DNA of 64,000 nt from Tritrichomonas musculus (Eukaryota > Parabasalia > Tritrichomonadida > Tritrichomonadidae): positions 620,001 to 684,000 of the forward strand of contig JAPFFF010000029.1 in NCBI GenBank assembly GCA_039105265.1, given 5' to 3'. This document shows, piece by piece, positions 38,049 through 47,514 of this stretch (the first letter of the stretch is position 1; the number at the start of each line of letters is the position of its first letter). The position numbers and the translations under genes were made by a program. The notes beneath the pieces were generated by a model that saw nothing but the letters and a program-made list of their open reading frames with translations, searched no databases and was not told the origin of the DNA.

Positions 38049-38714
38049 CTATTTTTGAAATAAAGTTTCGTCAATATCATTTCCGTTCCATTCACGCAAA
38101 AATTGATTTAAAAAAGATTCGATATATTGATGCCTTATTTCCGCTACTTTCCTACCACTATTTGTTTGCATTCTATCTTTCAATAAGAGCAATTTTTCAT
38201 AAAAATGAGATATTGATGTTCCTTTAGATTTGCGATATTCTTTTTCTGAAGAATGCAAAACAGGTTTTAAAGTTGGGTCATAAATTGGATGTCCAACATG
38301 CCCACCATATGCAAAACATCTAGCTACTCCAATTGCTCCAATTGAATCAAGACGATCCGCATCTTGAACAATTTTACCTTCTATTGTTGGCATTGTGGTA
38401 TCAACACCAGCTCCCTTGAATGACAAATTCGAAATGATTGACATAACATGATCAATTTGTGGTGATGAAATACTCGATTGTTGCAAAAGTTCTATTATTT
38501 CTTTTTTTGTTTTCTCGACATCTTTACATATTTTTACATCTGGAACATCATGCAATAAAGATGCACAGATAACAACAGTCATATCAACATTTCCTTCATT
38601 ATGAGCTAGCTTTTCTGCAGTTGTGCGTACTCGAAAACAATGATAAAAATCATGTCCTGATGTATCTTCTCCTAGCTTTTTACGCACAAATAATTCTATA
38701 TTTTCAAAATTCAT
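38049..38714 (-). CDS. HD-domain phosphohydrolase of the YedJ type
   Basis: 221 residues. HD-superfamily metal site: His25 (in YHCFRV), His55-Asp56 (SLLHDVPD) and a downstream Asp in VQDADRLDSIGAIGVAR. That last motif, followed by RCFAYGG, is diagnostic of the bacterial YedJ-like branch. By family these are metal-dependent phosphohydrolases of uncertain, probably nucleotide, substrate. Length is typical. The close match to a bacterial-type family in a eukaryote suggests lateral transfer (inference), although base composition matches its neighbours. Cytosolic, with no signal. Confidence 0.85.
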   Translation of the reverse strand: MNFENIELFVRKKLGEDTSGHDFYHCFRVRTTAEKLAHNEGNVDMTVVICASLLHDVPDVKICKDVEKTKKEIIELLQQSSISSPQIDHVMSIISNLSFKGAGVDTTMPTIEGKIVQDADRLDSIGAIGVARCFAYGGHVGHPIYDPTLKPVLHSSEKEYRKSKGTSISHFYEKLLLLKDRMQTNSGRKVAEIRHQYIESFLNQFLREWNGNDIDETLFQK

Positions 38715-38973
38715 TATAGATTATATTAACGTCTTCTGAAAATTATTATAATTAATTAATTAAAATGAAAGCATAGCAACAAATGATTTATTATAACTAC
38801 CATTTCAGATTTAATTTGTGATTTCGATTAATCTATAGTGAGTAAATTAAGTTTTTAAATTTAAACGTATAGATTTTTAATAATTCATACAGGTAAATCA
38901 AAAAATAGAAAGTCAATTTTAAAAGTATATACATATTTATTAACAAACAATAATATAAATAAACATACTAAAG

Positions 38974-40056
38974 TTATAAAGACAGAGTCTTAAAATAGTT
39001 CTCACAATATTGCATAACTTGTTCACGATAAAAGCTCATCATATGCCTTAGTTCATATAAATCATTTCTAAATCCAGTAAAATAATTATCATCTTTTGCT
39101 TTTCTAACACAAATACCCTTATTATCTTTTCCCAACGTCAAGATAAAACATTCTCCAGGAGGGTAAAGTTGAATTGGTTTGAAAAACATGTCAACAGGAT
39201 CATTTAGTATTTCTGTTAATGGCGGAGGTGGCTCCTCAAAAGGATTACTATCATAAGGAACTAGTTTTGGATTATACACTTGCTTTTGAATTCTGTTTTT
39301 AATAATTTTTTTCAAATATTCTCGCAAAGTTGAAGGAATAGAATCTTGAGGAAGATCAACAATATTACGAAATGTACAAAATGGAACAAAATCTCCCTCC
39401 ATTGTGTAACTCTTGCACCATTTTTTGGTTTTTTGTAAAAGTTCATGTGAAAAAGAAGCGCATGGGGCAAAACAAATACACTTCATGTGAATATCCTTAA
39501 TATTTGCATGAAACATTTCATTAACAGCTGCAGCCACACCTCCACCAAGAGAATGCCCAGTAATTATAAAATTCTTATTTTGATTATTTTTATATATACT
39601 GCTAATAAGTGGGTATATTGTGTTATAAAGAGTTTTTGCTGTCATATAAACGCCTTTATGCATTAATCCATTTTGAAATCCGACTGCTTCAGCTTTGAGA
39701 TCAACGAGACAATCTTTAAAACAATAGGTCCCACGGCAAGTAATGAAAATTGTATCAAGAATATCGCTATCTGTTATGAAAAATGGTATTTTATAAAAAT
39801 CAGAACCACGTGATTCTAAAATTATTTTTCCAATTTCTGGTGGTAAATCACGTTCTTTGGGAGCCAAATAAACAGCTTTAGAAAGTATTACGCAATTATA
39901 AAGAGTACTAACTTCACTAATTGACATTTTATAGGAAAGTGTTTTATCATGCGGTTGTAGTGAAGCAAATATTGATTTTAAAAAGATAGCTAATGATGGA
40001 AGTGGTGAAGATTCTAATGTAGCAAAGCTTGATGACTTATTAACCTTACTTCGCAT
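38974..40056 (-). CDS. Class 3 lipase-like hydrolase, second copy
   Basis: Nucleophile elbow ITGHSLGGG with the Ser 187 codons from the upstream ATG at 40110 (168 from the preferred start at 40056), preceded by IFITCRGT and FKDCLVDLKAE (lipase class 3 strand and helix) and followed by CICFAPCAS. A candidate catalytic Asp lies in MEGDFVPF. A proline-rich loop (EEPPPPLTEI) and a basic helix follow. The enzyme would hydrolyse acyl esters of neutral lipids or phospholipids. I prefer the ATG at 40056, which follows ATTATTCA, to the in-frame ATG at 40110, whose 18 extra residues look like leader sequence. No clear signal peptide. It shares only fold-level similarity with the lipase at 29175. Confidence 0.87.
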   Translation of the reverse strand: MRSKVNKSSSFATLESSPLPSLAIFLKSIFASLQPHDKTLSYKMSISEVSTLYNCVILSKAVYLAPKERDLPPEIGKIILESRGSDFYKIPFFITDSDILDTIFITCRGTYCFKDCLVDLKAEAVGFQNGLMHKGVYMTAKTLYNTIYPLISSIYKNNQNKNFIITGHSLGGGVAAAVNEMFHANIKDIHMKCICFAPCASFSHELLQKTKKWCKSYTMEGDFVPFCTFRNIVDLPQDSIPSTLREYLKKIIKNRIQKQVYNPKLVPYDSNPFEEPPPPLTEILNDPVDMFFKPIQLYPPGECFILTLGKDNKGICVRKAKDDNYFTGFRNDLYELRHMMSFYREQVMQYCENYFKTLSL

Positions 40057-40110
40057 TGAATAATATGTTTTGATTTTGCATACCAAAATCTTCCATTTAA
40101 ATTCCTTCAA

Positions 40111-40424
40111 AATTTGAAGGGAATCTTATTCGTTTTATCTGATAAACCTATCAATTATTCTGTACTATTCAATAACCAAATTTTTACTTCATAAATATAC
40201 AAAATAAAGTTTATCATCAATTCAAAAATTCTCCAATTCTACAGAAAAATGCTTATAATTTTGAATGTTTTGTTTATAACGAGAATTTTTTCAAATAAAA
40301 AGAAGTGATATCCTCATTCAAAGAAAGAAAAAAATTCTTTGATACGATCACATACGATAATATAATAAATATCATGATAAACACTCTAAATAATTTATTA
40401 TAATAAATATATAAAAACAAAATA
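40111..40424. other. Intergenic region, no gene seen
   Basis: AT-rich DNA between two minus-strand genes. One short Phe/Ile-rich frame inside is judged spurious. Confidence 0.4.
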
Positions 40425-41924
40425 TTAAATTTTGAGAATATTGCCATTATCAGAAAGAACAACATCATCGTATTTTATTCCTGTCTCAATTAAAGCTGCA
40501 TTTAAAATCCATCTTGAAAAAAACTGAGGATGCAAGAAATTATCACTTCTTTTTCCTTCAAAAGTAGTATTACTTAATCCTGTTATAAAACCATCACCAT
40601 ATGTACATTCTTTTATAGCACTTAAAATTAATTTTTTAGCTTCATCAATATTTTCATTCTTCCATAATATTTCAAGAATTTCACCATCAAATTCAAAATT
40701 ATTCAACAGCCCATATCCTCCAAATTCAGAATTTCCATTCATTCTACTTGGTGTTGGTTTTCTTTTGATCAGAGATTTGCATTTTTTAACTAATAATGAA
40801 TACATTGGATCATTTGTTGGTATCATAGATGAAAACCAGCATGGCTCAATTGAAATTACTTTGACGTAATTTTCATCATAAATAACAGTTGGATTCTCTT
40901 TGTTAAGTCTTTTTATCCCAACTTGAATAATATCATTTGTTTTAATAGAAGGAAGTATACGCGATATTCGGTTAAGATCAGTAAAAAGACGATATGGAAA
41001 ATCAAAATATGATGTTGGAATACCCGCTTGATGTTTTTTCAATGAATACTTAACAGGAATTGAAAATTTTTCGTTATCCGGAATTTCAATATTTGATTCA
41101 TCATATTGAATGTTTGATCCTTTCATTTTTTCATTTATTAAATTAAAAATTGTTTTACGAATATGATTAACGAAAGTTTTAACAGGATCAAAATATTTTT
41201 GATCTTTTGTAATATAAGCAACAGAAGCCAAAACAGGAAAAAGCGATGAAACATCATCAATAAAAACTTCAGCTTTGCCAAGATGTTGTTGTTTAATAGT
41301 AAATCCAATAAAAGGAGCAGGAATCGGCTTGTTTGGTTCTAATAAGCTTAAAATTTCATTGCATATAGAAATTACTGGGTGCAAATATATTTCATTTTTA
41401 GTTACATAATAGGCCGAAATAAGAGGAGCAATTACATAATCCGAAATTCTTCCAATTTCAATTCCAATTTTATCTTTAATCGTGAGAGATTGCAAATGTT
41501 TCATTAAAATATTTTTATTTATATCATTAGCAACATAAAAATTATCAGCACTGATATTATTTTTTAAAAGATGGTCAATTGCCAAATATGATAAAAATGT
41601 TTCTGATAACTGCGTATAATTTTTACAAATATGGGTTAAGGGTCGAAGAACGTCAGAATTTTGACAAACTTCATGATATATTTGATATTGATATTTTGAT
41701 AAATTTCGAATACTAGAAATAAAATCTGAGTCGGGGACAATTATTGGAACATGATTATCATGAATTTGAATAACTTTTATGTTTTGATCTGACTTTAATT
41801 TGTTCGGAAAAGGCAATTGAAATAATGCTATCAATGTTTTTAAAATAATACAAGCAATAATCGCAGCCAATAAAAAAAATATAAGATTTCTTCGTTCATC
41901 ATTTGTTTTCCATCTTGATTTCAT
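40425..41924 (-). CDS. Type II membrane protein resembling GH47 alpha-mannosidases
   Basis: 499 residues. A short basic N-terminus is followed by one hydrophobic helix at about 15-36 (LIFFLLAAIIACIILKTLIALF), giving a type II Golgi/ER-style anchor with a lumenal catalytic-sized domain. The lumenal part has the helix pairs of an (alpha/alpha) barrel. Two stretches recall GH47: FIDDVSSLFPVLASVAYITKD and, near the end, GDGFITGLSNTTFEGKRSDNF followed by a QFFSRWILNAALIETG helix. GH47 enzymes trim mannose from N-glycans or assist ER-associated degradation. The terminal Thr-Glu-Ala-His motif is not visible (LSDNGNILKI stands there), so it may be divergent or inactive. Assignment is tentative. Confidence 0.5.
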   Translation of the reverse strand: MKSRWKTNDERRNLIFFLLAAIIACIILKTLIALFQLPFPNKLKSDQNIKVIQIHDNHVPIIVPDSDFISSIRNLSKYQYQIYHEVCQNSDVLRPLTHICKNYTQLSETFLSYLAIDHLLKNNISADNFYVANDINKNILMKHLQSLTIKDKIGIEIGRISDYVIAPLISAYYVTKNEIYLHPVISICNEILSLLEPNKPIPAPFIGFTIKQQHLGKAEVFIDDVSSLFPVLASVAYITKDQKYFDPVKTFVNHIRKTIFNLINEKMKGSNIQYDESNIEIPDNEKFSIPVKYSLKKHQAGIPTSYFDFPYRLFTDLNRISRILPSIKTNDIIQVGIKRLNKENPTVIYDENYVKVISIEPCWFSSMIPTNDPMYSLLVKKCKSLIKRKPTPSRMNGNSEFGGYGLLNNFEFDGEILEILWKNENIDEAKKLILSAIKECTYGDGFITGLSNTTFEGKRSDNFLHPQFFSRWILNAALIETGIKYDDVVLSDNGNILKI

Positions 41925-42027
41925 ATTATACTAGGTGAATTATTTTACCATAACGATTAATATATGAAGATTCTATAAACGTTCTTATTCAATTTTCAAT
42001 AAGCATTGTTTACATCAAGGGTGAAGT

Positions 42028-42035
42028 TCACTTCT
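42028..42035 (+). promoter_or_regulatory. Inr-like initiator TCACTTCT
   Basis: Exact TCAYTWYT match; its A lies 8 nt before the ATG of the topoisomerase gene at 42038, a typical trichomonad spacing. Confidence 0.6.
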
Positions 42036-42037
42036 TT

Positions 42038-43999
42038 ATGAAGATACTTTTATGTGTCGCAGAAAAACCAAGTGTTGCTAGAACTGCGACTAGTATACTT
42101 TCCAAAGGAAATTTCCAAACAGAAAATACAAGAGACCAATATGTTAAAAACTTTACATTTAGAAGTAATTTCCAGAATGAAGAGGTTGATGTTATTTTTA
42201 CGTCAGTTAAAGGGCATTTGTATGAACTTGCATTTCCTGAAGAAAAAAAAAGCTGGAATACAGTTGATCCTTTATCATTATTTTCTTGCCAAGTGATATC
42301 AATTGTTCCCCAATCAAACAAAGATATATTAAATAATTTAAACCGAGTTTCTAGAAGGGCTTCTATTTTAATGCTATGGCTTGACAACGATAGAGAAGGT
42401 GAAAATATATCAGAAGAAGTTGAGGATGCATGCAAAAAAGCAAATCCAAGACTTACTGTGCACCGTGCAAGATTTTCAGCTCTTTCAGCACATGATGTTT
42501 ATCAAGCTTTTAATCATCCAACACAAATTAATCGTGCTGACTCTCTAGCTGTTAAATTAAGAGCAGAAACGGATCTACGAACAGGAGCAGCGTTTACTAG
42601 ATTCCAAACAACAAAGTTCAGTTCAATGGCCAATAGGTTATATAAAAATTTAGGTGAAGATGAAAAAAAAGTTATTTCATATGGAACATGCCAATTTCCT
42701 ACTCTTGGATTCATAGTTGACGCATATATTAAGCATCAATCATTCACTCCTGAGACATTTTGGTATATTCAATGCGTGATTAAGAAAGATAATATATCTT
42801 GTGAATTAAAATGGTTTAGGAAGCATTTATTTTGTAAATTATCTGTTTTTGCTTTATATGCATCTATTCTTGATAATCCTGAAGCGACTGTACTTAACAT
42901 TGAAAGTAAGCAAACTCAAAAAGAAAAGCCACTTCCTCTTGCAACCGTTGAATTTCAAAGAAGAGTATCAAAATATTTAAAAATAGACCCTCATACAGCA
43001 ATGAATATAGCAGAGAAAATATATGCTAGTGGATATATTTCTTACCCAAGAACAGAAACTGATTCATATCCTCAAAACTTTGATTTCCAAAATATTATTA
43101 ATAGTCTTGCGCAATGCGGAGATGCAAACATATCCCAATATGCTCAAAATTTCCAAATGTTTCCACCACGTAACGGCCATCATACTGATAATGCTCACCC
43201 TCCAATTTATCCACTTAAGCCGCCTAATGGTTTAGTAGGCGATGAACTTAAAATATACAATTTCATTGCTAGACATTTTCTTGCTTCAATTTCCAAAAAC
43301 GCAATTGGAGAAGAAACAAAAGTTTATTTTGATGTTGGAGGTGAAGATTTTACACTAAAAGGATTGCGTATCATTGAACGAAATTTTCTTGATATTTACC
43401 CATATTATCCATGGAATGGTAACATAATTCCTCTATTTACAGTTGGCGAAAAATTAATGCCTGCATTGATTAAAATGCTCGAAGGCTCAACAACAGCTCC
43501 TCCTCTTCTCAGTGAACCTGAGCTAATTAAATTAATGGATAAAGAAGGGATAGGAACAGATGCCACAATTGCAGAACATATACAAAAAATTATAACAAGA
43601 AATTATACTGAGAAAAGAGGTGATACTTTTTACCCCACAAAAGTAGGTCTCGCCCTTATTCTTGGATACCAGCAAATGGGACTTGACTTCGATAAGCCAA
43701 AACTCAGAGCGGATCTTGAAAAAACAATGCAACAGATTTCAAGGAACCCTGGAATTTATGATCAAGAAAAGAAGAGAATAATTAATGAATACAAAAATGC
43801 TTATTCAACTGTTTCGGATATGTCTGTTATATTAGAAAGGTCTTTTCGTAATCAAATAAATAGCCCTGATCCAATTCCACAAGGACTACCTCCACCTACT
43901 GATTCTTCATCTAATCGCCCTGCTACCCGTGGAAGAGGTAGAGGTGGAAATACTCGTGGAAGAGGTGGAACAAGGGGAAACAGAGGGGCTCGAAAATAG
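42038..43999 (+). CDS. TOP3: DNA topoisomerase III (type IA) with RGG tail
   Basis: 653 residues, the type IA order complete: TOPRIM with Glu in CVAEKPSVA (residue 8) and DNDREGEN, conserved ARFSALS and RTGAAFTRFQT segments, catalytic Tyr336 in YISYPRTETDSYP, then HPPIYP and a GIGTDATIAEHI motif near the end of the core. By family it relaxes negative supercoils and, with a RecQ helicase and RMI1, dissolves double Holliday junctions in the nucleus. Sequence style is closest to TOP3-alpha. The C-terminus lacks the zinc-finger repeats often found in TOP3-alpha and instead ends in an RGG-box (about 627-653), a feature otherwise typical of TOP3-beta and suited to RNA or single-strand binding. The start is the first ATG after a consensus initiator. 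Confidence 0.93.
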   Translation: MKILLCVAEKPSVARTATSILSKGNFQTENTRDQYVKNFTFRSNFQNEEVDVIFTSVKGHLYELAFPEEKKSWNTVDPLSLFSCQVISIVPQSNKDILNNLNRVSRRASILMLWLDNDREGENISEEVEDACKKANPRLTVHRARFSALSAHDVYQAFNHPTQINRADSLAVKLRAETDLRTGAAFTRFQTTKFSSMANRLYKNLGEDEKKVISYGTCQFPTLGFIVDAYIKHQSFTPETFWYIQCVIKKDNISCELKWFRKHLFCKLSVFALYASILDNPEATVLNIESKQTQKEKPLPLATVEFQRRVSKYLKIDPHTAMNIAEKIYASGYISYPRTETDSYPQNFDFQNIINSLAQCGDANISQYAQNFQMFPPRNGHHTDNAHPPIYPLKPPNGLVGDELKIYNFIARHFLASISKNAIGEETKVYFDVGGEDFTLKGLRIIERNFLDIYPYYPWNGNIIPLFTVGEKLMPALIKMLEGSTTAPPLLSEPELIKLMDKEGIGTDATIAEHIQKIITRNYTEKRGDTFYPTKVGLALILGYQQMGLDFDKPKLRADLEKTMQQISRNPGIYDQEKKRIINEYKNAYSTVSDMSVILERSFRNQINSPDPIPQGLPPPTDSSSNRPATRGRGRGGNTRGRGGTRGNRGARK

Positions 44000-44191
44000 C
44001 AAATCATGATATTTTTAATTTTGTTTTTTAAATTATTTTTAGTTTTTATATTATTTTTTTTAAGTTCTTTTTAATTGTTTAAAATTAGAATCAATCAATT
44101 TACCAAGATTATATATTTTTTTTTCTTTTGATAAACGAAAAATTATGGGCAAATTTTTCATCCTTTTTTTTAATTTGTTGCCCATAAAATT

Positions 44192-45736
44192 ATGAGCCAA
44201 CTTCCGCCTGATCCTTATCAAAATGAAAATTCAGGCTCAAATAAGTTCAATGATGCTAACAATGGCTCATCAGATCCACAATTTCATCAAGAAAATAATT
44301 CTTCAACAGATCTACAAAGACAATCGCCGTCTTCAGAACCTAACAGTCATCAAGAACAGATGCATAGACGCGGAGGACGTCAACCAAGGCGAATGAAAGA
44401 AAAAAAATTATCCCCGAGACCTCAAAAATTACTCTCACCTGATAATCTTATGCAACCTCCACCTATCTCCCAAGTTTCAATTCCTGATGGTGATCATGCA
44501 CCAATGAATCAAATTTCAGCATGCCAATTTCAAATGCCAATGATGCAGGCAGTTTCTCAAGTTCAGCCCCCAATGGCTCTCGCGAGTGGTGATAATGCTG
44601 CAAATGCGTCCACTATGGGATTACAAGGAGTTCATCCAATTCGCCCTCTTCCAGGTTCACAAGCTGCTGTAATTCAACCAGTAATGTATCCAAATAATAA
44701 AATATCTTTAAATCAAATGAATGTGCAAGTTTATGCAGCAATGCAAAATCAGTTAATGAATCTTAATAACGAGTCACTTGAGTTACTACTTAATTTATTT
44801 GAAATACAATCTCAAAATTTTACCAAGCCTCAATACATAGACGCCTTTATGTCCTTTATGTCGAGCATTATTTACATGATGCCACAAAACTTCAGCGAAT
44901 TCATCTTTTTCCTTTTTCAACAACTTAGTAATAAATCAAGCTCACCATTAATTTTACAATTAACTAATCCACCAATTCCGGTCGTTTTTCAACAGTCAAT
45001 TGATAAAAAAATTATTTACAAATTTTCTCCTTTATACAATAAAAACATTGAAATTCCGCCAAACAATTCAATTGAGAGCGAATATGCAATAATTGCCACA
45101 ATAATACCACCGAACCCTCAAGTCAATGGTAATCCAATAATCGTAAATGGCCAGCAAACACAACCAGTTGCATTTGGTGAAGTAAATGAAAAAAATTATT
45201 ATCTTATATCACCTATGGCAAAGGGAAGGAATCCTTCTATTAATTTTAGTATTCGAATCAATCCCAAAATATACCAAACTTTTTGTTGGGTTGTCTTTTA
45301 TTATGTTTTACCAGCCCCAATGACTCAAATAGAACGTTTTGCAGGAATTGAGCCACCTATCAAAGGGGTTCGGACAGAAAAATGCCAGGAAAATTGCTCA
45401 TTCAGCTTTTTTGATTTTGTTCATAAAATTTATGGGTTTGGTTATTATATTTGTCCAAATTGCAGACAAAAAGTTTTTTTAACAAAAATAATTCCTATAA
45501 AATTGCATATGCGACAGATGACACATTTAGATGCAATCACTTCTTCTTTTGCGTGTCATTACGATTCAACTATTGTTGAGCCCTATGATTATTTTTCAAA
45601 ACATATTGATGTAAATGCAACTGTTGAGCAAGATCAAAAGGAGACAAGTGATGACGATGATTTTGATCCAGATAAATATATAAAAGATGCTGAAGATTAC
45701 TGCTTGTCTGTTTTGAAAAATGATGCATTTAAATGA
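44192..45736 (+). CDS. PIAS/Siz-like protein with degenerate SP-RING zinc finger
   Basis: 514 residues. Residues 1-165 are disordered and rich in Gln, Pro, Ser and Met. A folded beta-rich middle follows (about 240-390, with IPVVFQQSIDKKIIYKF and SINFSIRINPKIYQTF). Then EPPIKGVRTEKCQENCSFSF, FFDF and YICPNCRQKVF: the order Cys-x-x-x-Cys, Phe-Asp, then Cys-Pro-x-Cys is that of the SP-RING of PIAS/Siz SUMO E3 ligases, and the upstream beta region could be the PINIT-like domain. The His expected in the first half is absent, so metal binding may be altered. The tail is acidic (SDDDDFDPDKYIKDAEDYCL). If correct, it promotes SUMO transfer in the nucleus. Tentative; it could be another treble-clef family. 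Confidence 0.5.
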   Translation: MSQLPPDPYQNENSGSNKFNDANNGSSDPQFHQENNSSTDLQRQSPSSEPNSHQEQMHRRGGRQPRRMKEKKLSPRPQKLLSPDNLMQPPPISQVSIPDGDHAPMNQISACQFQMPMMQAVSQVQPPMALASGDNAANASTMGLQGVHPIRPLPGSQAAVIQPVMYPNNKISLNQMNVQVYAAMQNQLMNLNNESLELLLNLFEIQSQNFTKPQYIDAFMSFMSSIIYMMPQNFSEFIFFLFQQLSNKSSSPLILQLTNPPIPVVFQQSIDKKIIYKFSPLYNKNIEIPPNNSIESEYAIIATIIPPNPQVNGNPIIVNGQQTQPVAFGEVNEKNYYLISPMAKGRNPSINFSIRINPKIYQTFCWVVFYYVLPAPMTQIERFAGIEPPIKGVRTEKCQENCSFSFFDFVHKIYGFGYYICPNCRQKVFLTKIIPIKLHMRQMTHLDAITSSFACHYDSTIVEPYDYFSKHIDVNATVEQDQKETSDDDDFDPDKYIKDAEDYCLSVLKNDAFK

Positions 45737-46101
45737 TCATTTTTTAATTGATCAAGTTTGTATTTATATATTAGATATATTCATTGTTATTTGTTTTATA
45801 CTATCGTTGTTTAATAAAATATATTAAAACAAAATTTTATAATATTTGATTTTGCATTTTTTTTAATTAACATATTAAAATAACATCCTCAGTAATACAT
45901 TTCATTGAATTCTTTTTTAGATTGATTTATGAATTGAAGATAAATAAATATATTAAGAAAACTAGAAATCCTGAGAATATAAAATGAAAGCGAATTTTTA
46001 TGATGTATTATGAAGATCACTTAATTATATCAATCTATATCTTTGTTTTATGTAATTGTTCAATCAACCACATTTTAGGATATGGTTATATTTTTTATAC
46101 A
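45737..46101. other. Intergenic region
   Basis: AT-rich, noncoding. An in-frame ATG at 46056 upstream of the TBC gene lies here but is judged not to be the start. Confidence 0.4.
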
Positions 46102-46109
46102 TCATTATC
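46102..46109 (+). promoter_or_regulatory. Inr-like initiator TCATTATC
   Basis: Matches seven of eight positions of TCAYTWYT, 7 nt before the preferred ATG at 46116. It supports that start over the in-frame ATG at 46056. Confidence 0.45.
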
Positions 46110-46115
46110 AACATT

Positions 46116-47240
46116 ATGAAGAAAAATCAATCTATTTCAATTGATGAATCAAATAGCAATAACGCCCAAGCTCCTATTACTAAAGAACTTTTATCCAAGC
46201 TTACTGTTCGCTCATCAGATTTTGCTCTTAAATATCTTGAAACAACCGATTTAAACAAACCCCAATGTAATAGGCTTATTTCATGGTTCGTTAAATTCAA
46301 ACTTTTACCAGATAATTCATCAAATTGGGCTTCAAAACTAAACGAGCTATTATTTAATTACGAAGATTTAAAAAAGAAATCAGGAATTGCTGATACCACA
46401 CAATTAGAAGAAATAACCAAAGAACTTCCTGCAATAATTCCTCGTGATTTAGGCCGTTCATTTAATTTGTTTAATGATTATTTAGAATTATTAAATTTGA
46501 AAGATGACACTTTTGATGAAAGTCGACTTAGAATCCATCGAATTTTCTATTTCTTACAAAAAAATTGTCCTGATTTCGATTACCTTCAAGGATATGATCG
46601 ATTTATTTATTTAAGCGTATGCATATCAATATCATTTTGTCATGAACTTCAATTGAATTCAAATGCAACAGAAGCATTTGCCTATTATGTATCATATTAT
46701 TTTATTTCTTTTGTTTCTATTGCAAAAGAAGTTTTAGACCCAGATTTAAATTTATTAATAATGAGTGATTTGAATGATTTTCTTAAAAATTCATCAGCAC
46801 CAACCGCTTCTGCATACAAATATCAGAATCTAAAGTGCGAGATGTATGCAATGAATTATCTTCTTCTCTTATTTGCAGAACAACACGAACCCATTGAAAC
46901 CCTTGTTTTATGGGATTTGATAGTTCTTCACACGAATTTTGAAAATAAAATAAAAGGAGATCAAAAGAAAAAAGAGTTTATTTATGCAATGACTGTGTCA
47001 CATTTGGTTCAAATTCAAATTGGAATCAATACAACAGATACGATGCAAAGAATTGTTAAAGCAAATGATTTTAACTTTCAAAGATTGGTAAATGATACAA
47101 ATCGTTTCTTCTTAAGAAAGCCAGTAAACCAGATAACAGCAGAGAGAAGAGGTGGCATTCCACCAGGAATTGTTATTTGTGTAGGTGCAATTGTCATACT
47201 TGCTGTTGGAATATTTCTTTATAAAGTATTGCAAGAGTAA
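46116..47240 (+). CDS. Tail-anchored TBC-domain Rab GTPase-activating protein
   Basis: 374 residues from the preferred ATG. TBC features: the arginine-finger motif as IPRDLGRSF, the helix RLRIHRIFYFL, and the glutamine-finger motif as DYLQGYDRF; later helices include ALVLWDLI-like TLVLWDLIVLH. By family TBC proteins stimulate GTP hydrolysis on Rabs through the Arg and Gln fingers, both present here. The C-terminus is a single hydrophobic helix, PPGIVICVGAIVILAVGIFL, with five residues after it, so the protein should be tail-anchored in the ER or an endomembrane, as in TBC1D20. The upstream Met at 46056 would add a hydrophobic leader but has no initiator. The stop overlaps TAAA. Confidence 0.82.
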   Translation: MKKNQSISIDESNSNNAQAPITKELLSKLTVRSSDFALKYLETTDLNKPQCNRLISWFVKFKLLPDNSSNWASKLNELLFNYEDLKKKSGIADTTQLEEITKELPAIIPRDLGRSFNLFNDYLELLNLKDDTFDESRLRIHRIFYFLQKNCPDFDYLQGYDRFIYLSVCISISFCHELQLNSNATEAFAYYVSYYFISFVSIAKEVLDPDLNLLIMSDLNDFLKNSSAPTASAYKYQNLKCEMYAMNYLLLLFAEQHEPIETLVLWDLIVLHTNFENKIKGDQKKKEFIYAMTVSHLVQIQIGINTTDTMQRIVKANDFNFQRLVNDTNRFFLRKPVNQITAERRGGIPPGIVICVGAIVILAVGIFLYKVLQE

Positions 47241-47514
47241 AGACATTTCTCTATTTAAAATAATTTAAAGATAATAATTATCATTGCTTTATTCAAATCT
47301 TATTTTAATTTAATTCAAAATATATTTCAATAGTAACTAATATGTAACAGGAATATCAGTATTTTATTTATTTTTAAAATGTAAGATTATAATTAAAATC
47401 TTATCAATCATTTTCGTTGATTCACAAAAGTAAAAATTTTTTTCTTTTAAACTTACTTTATAAAATATTAAATACCTTTTTCTTTATTAATATTATCAAA
47501 ATTGATTTTCCTCA

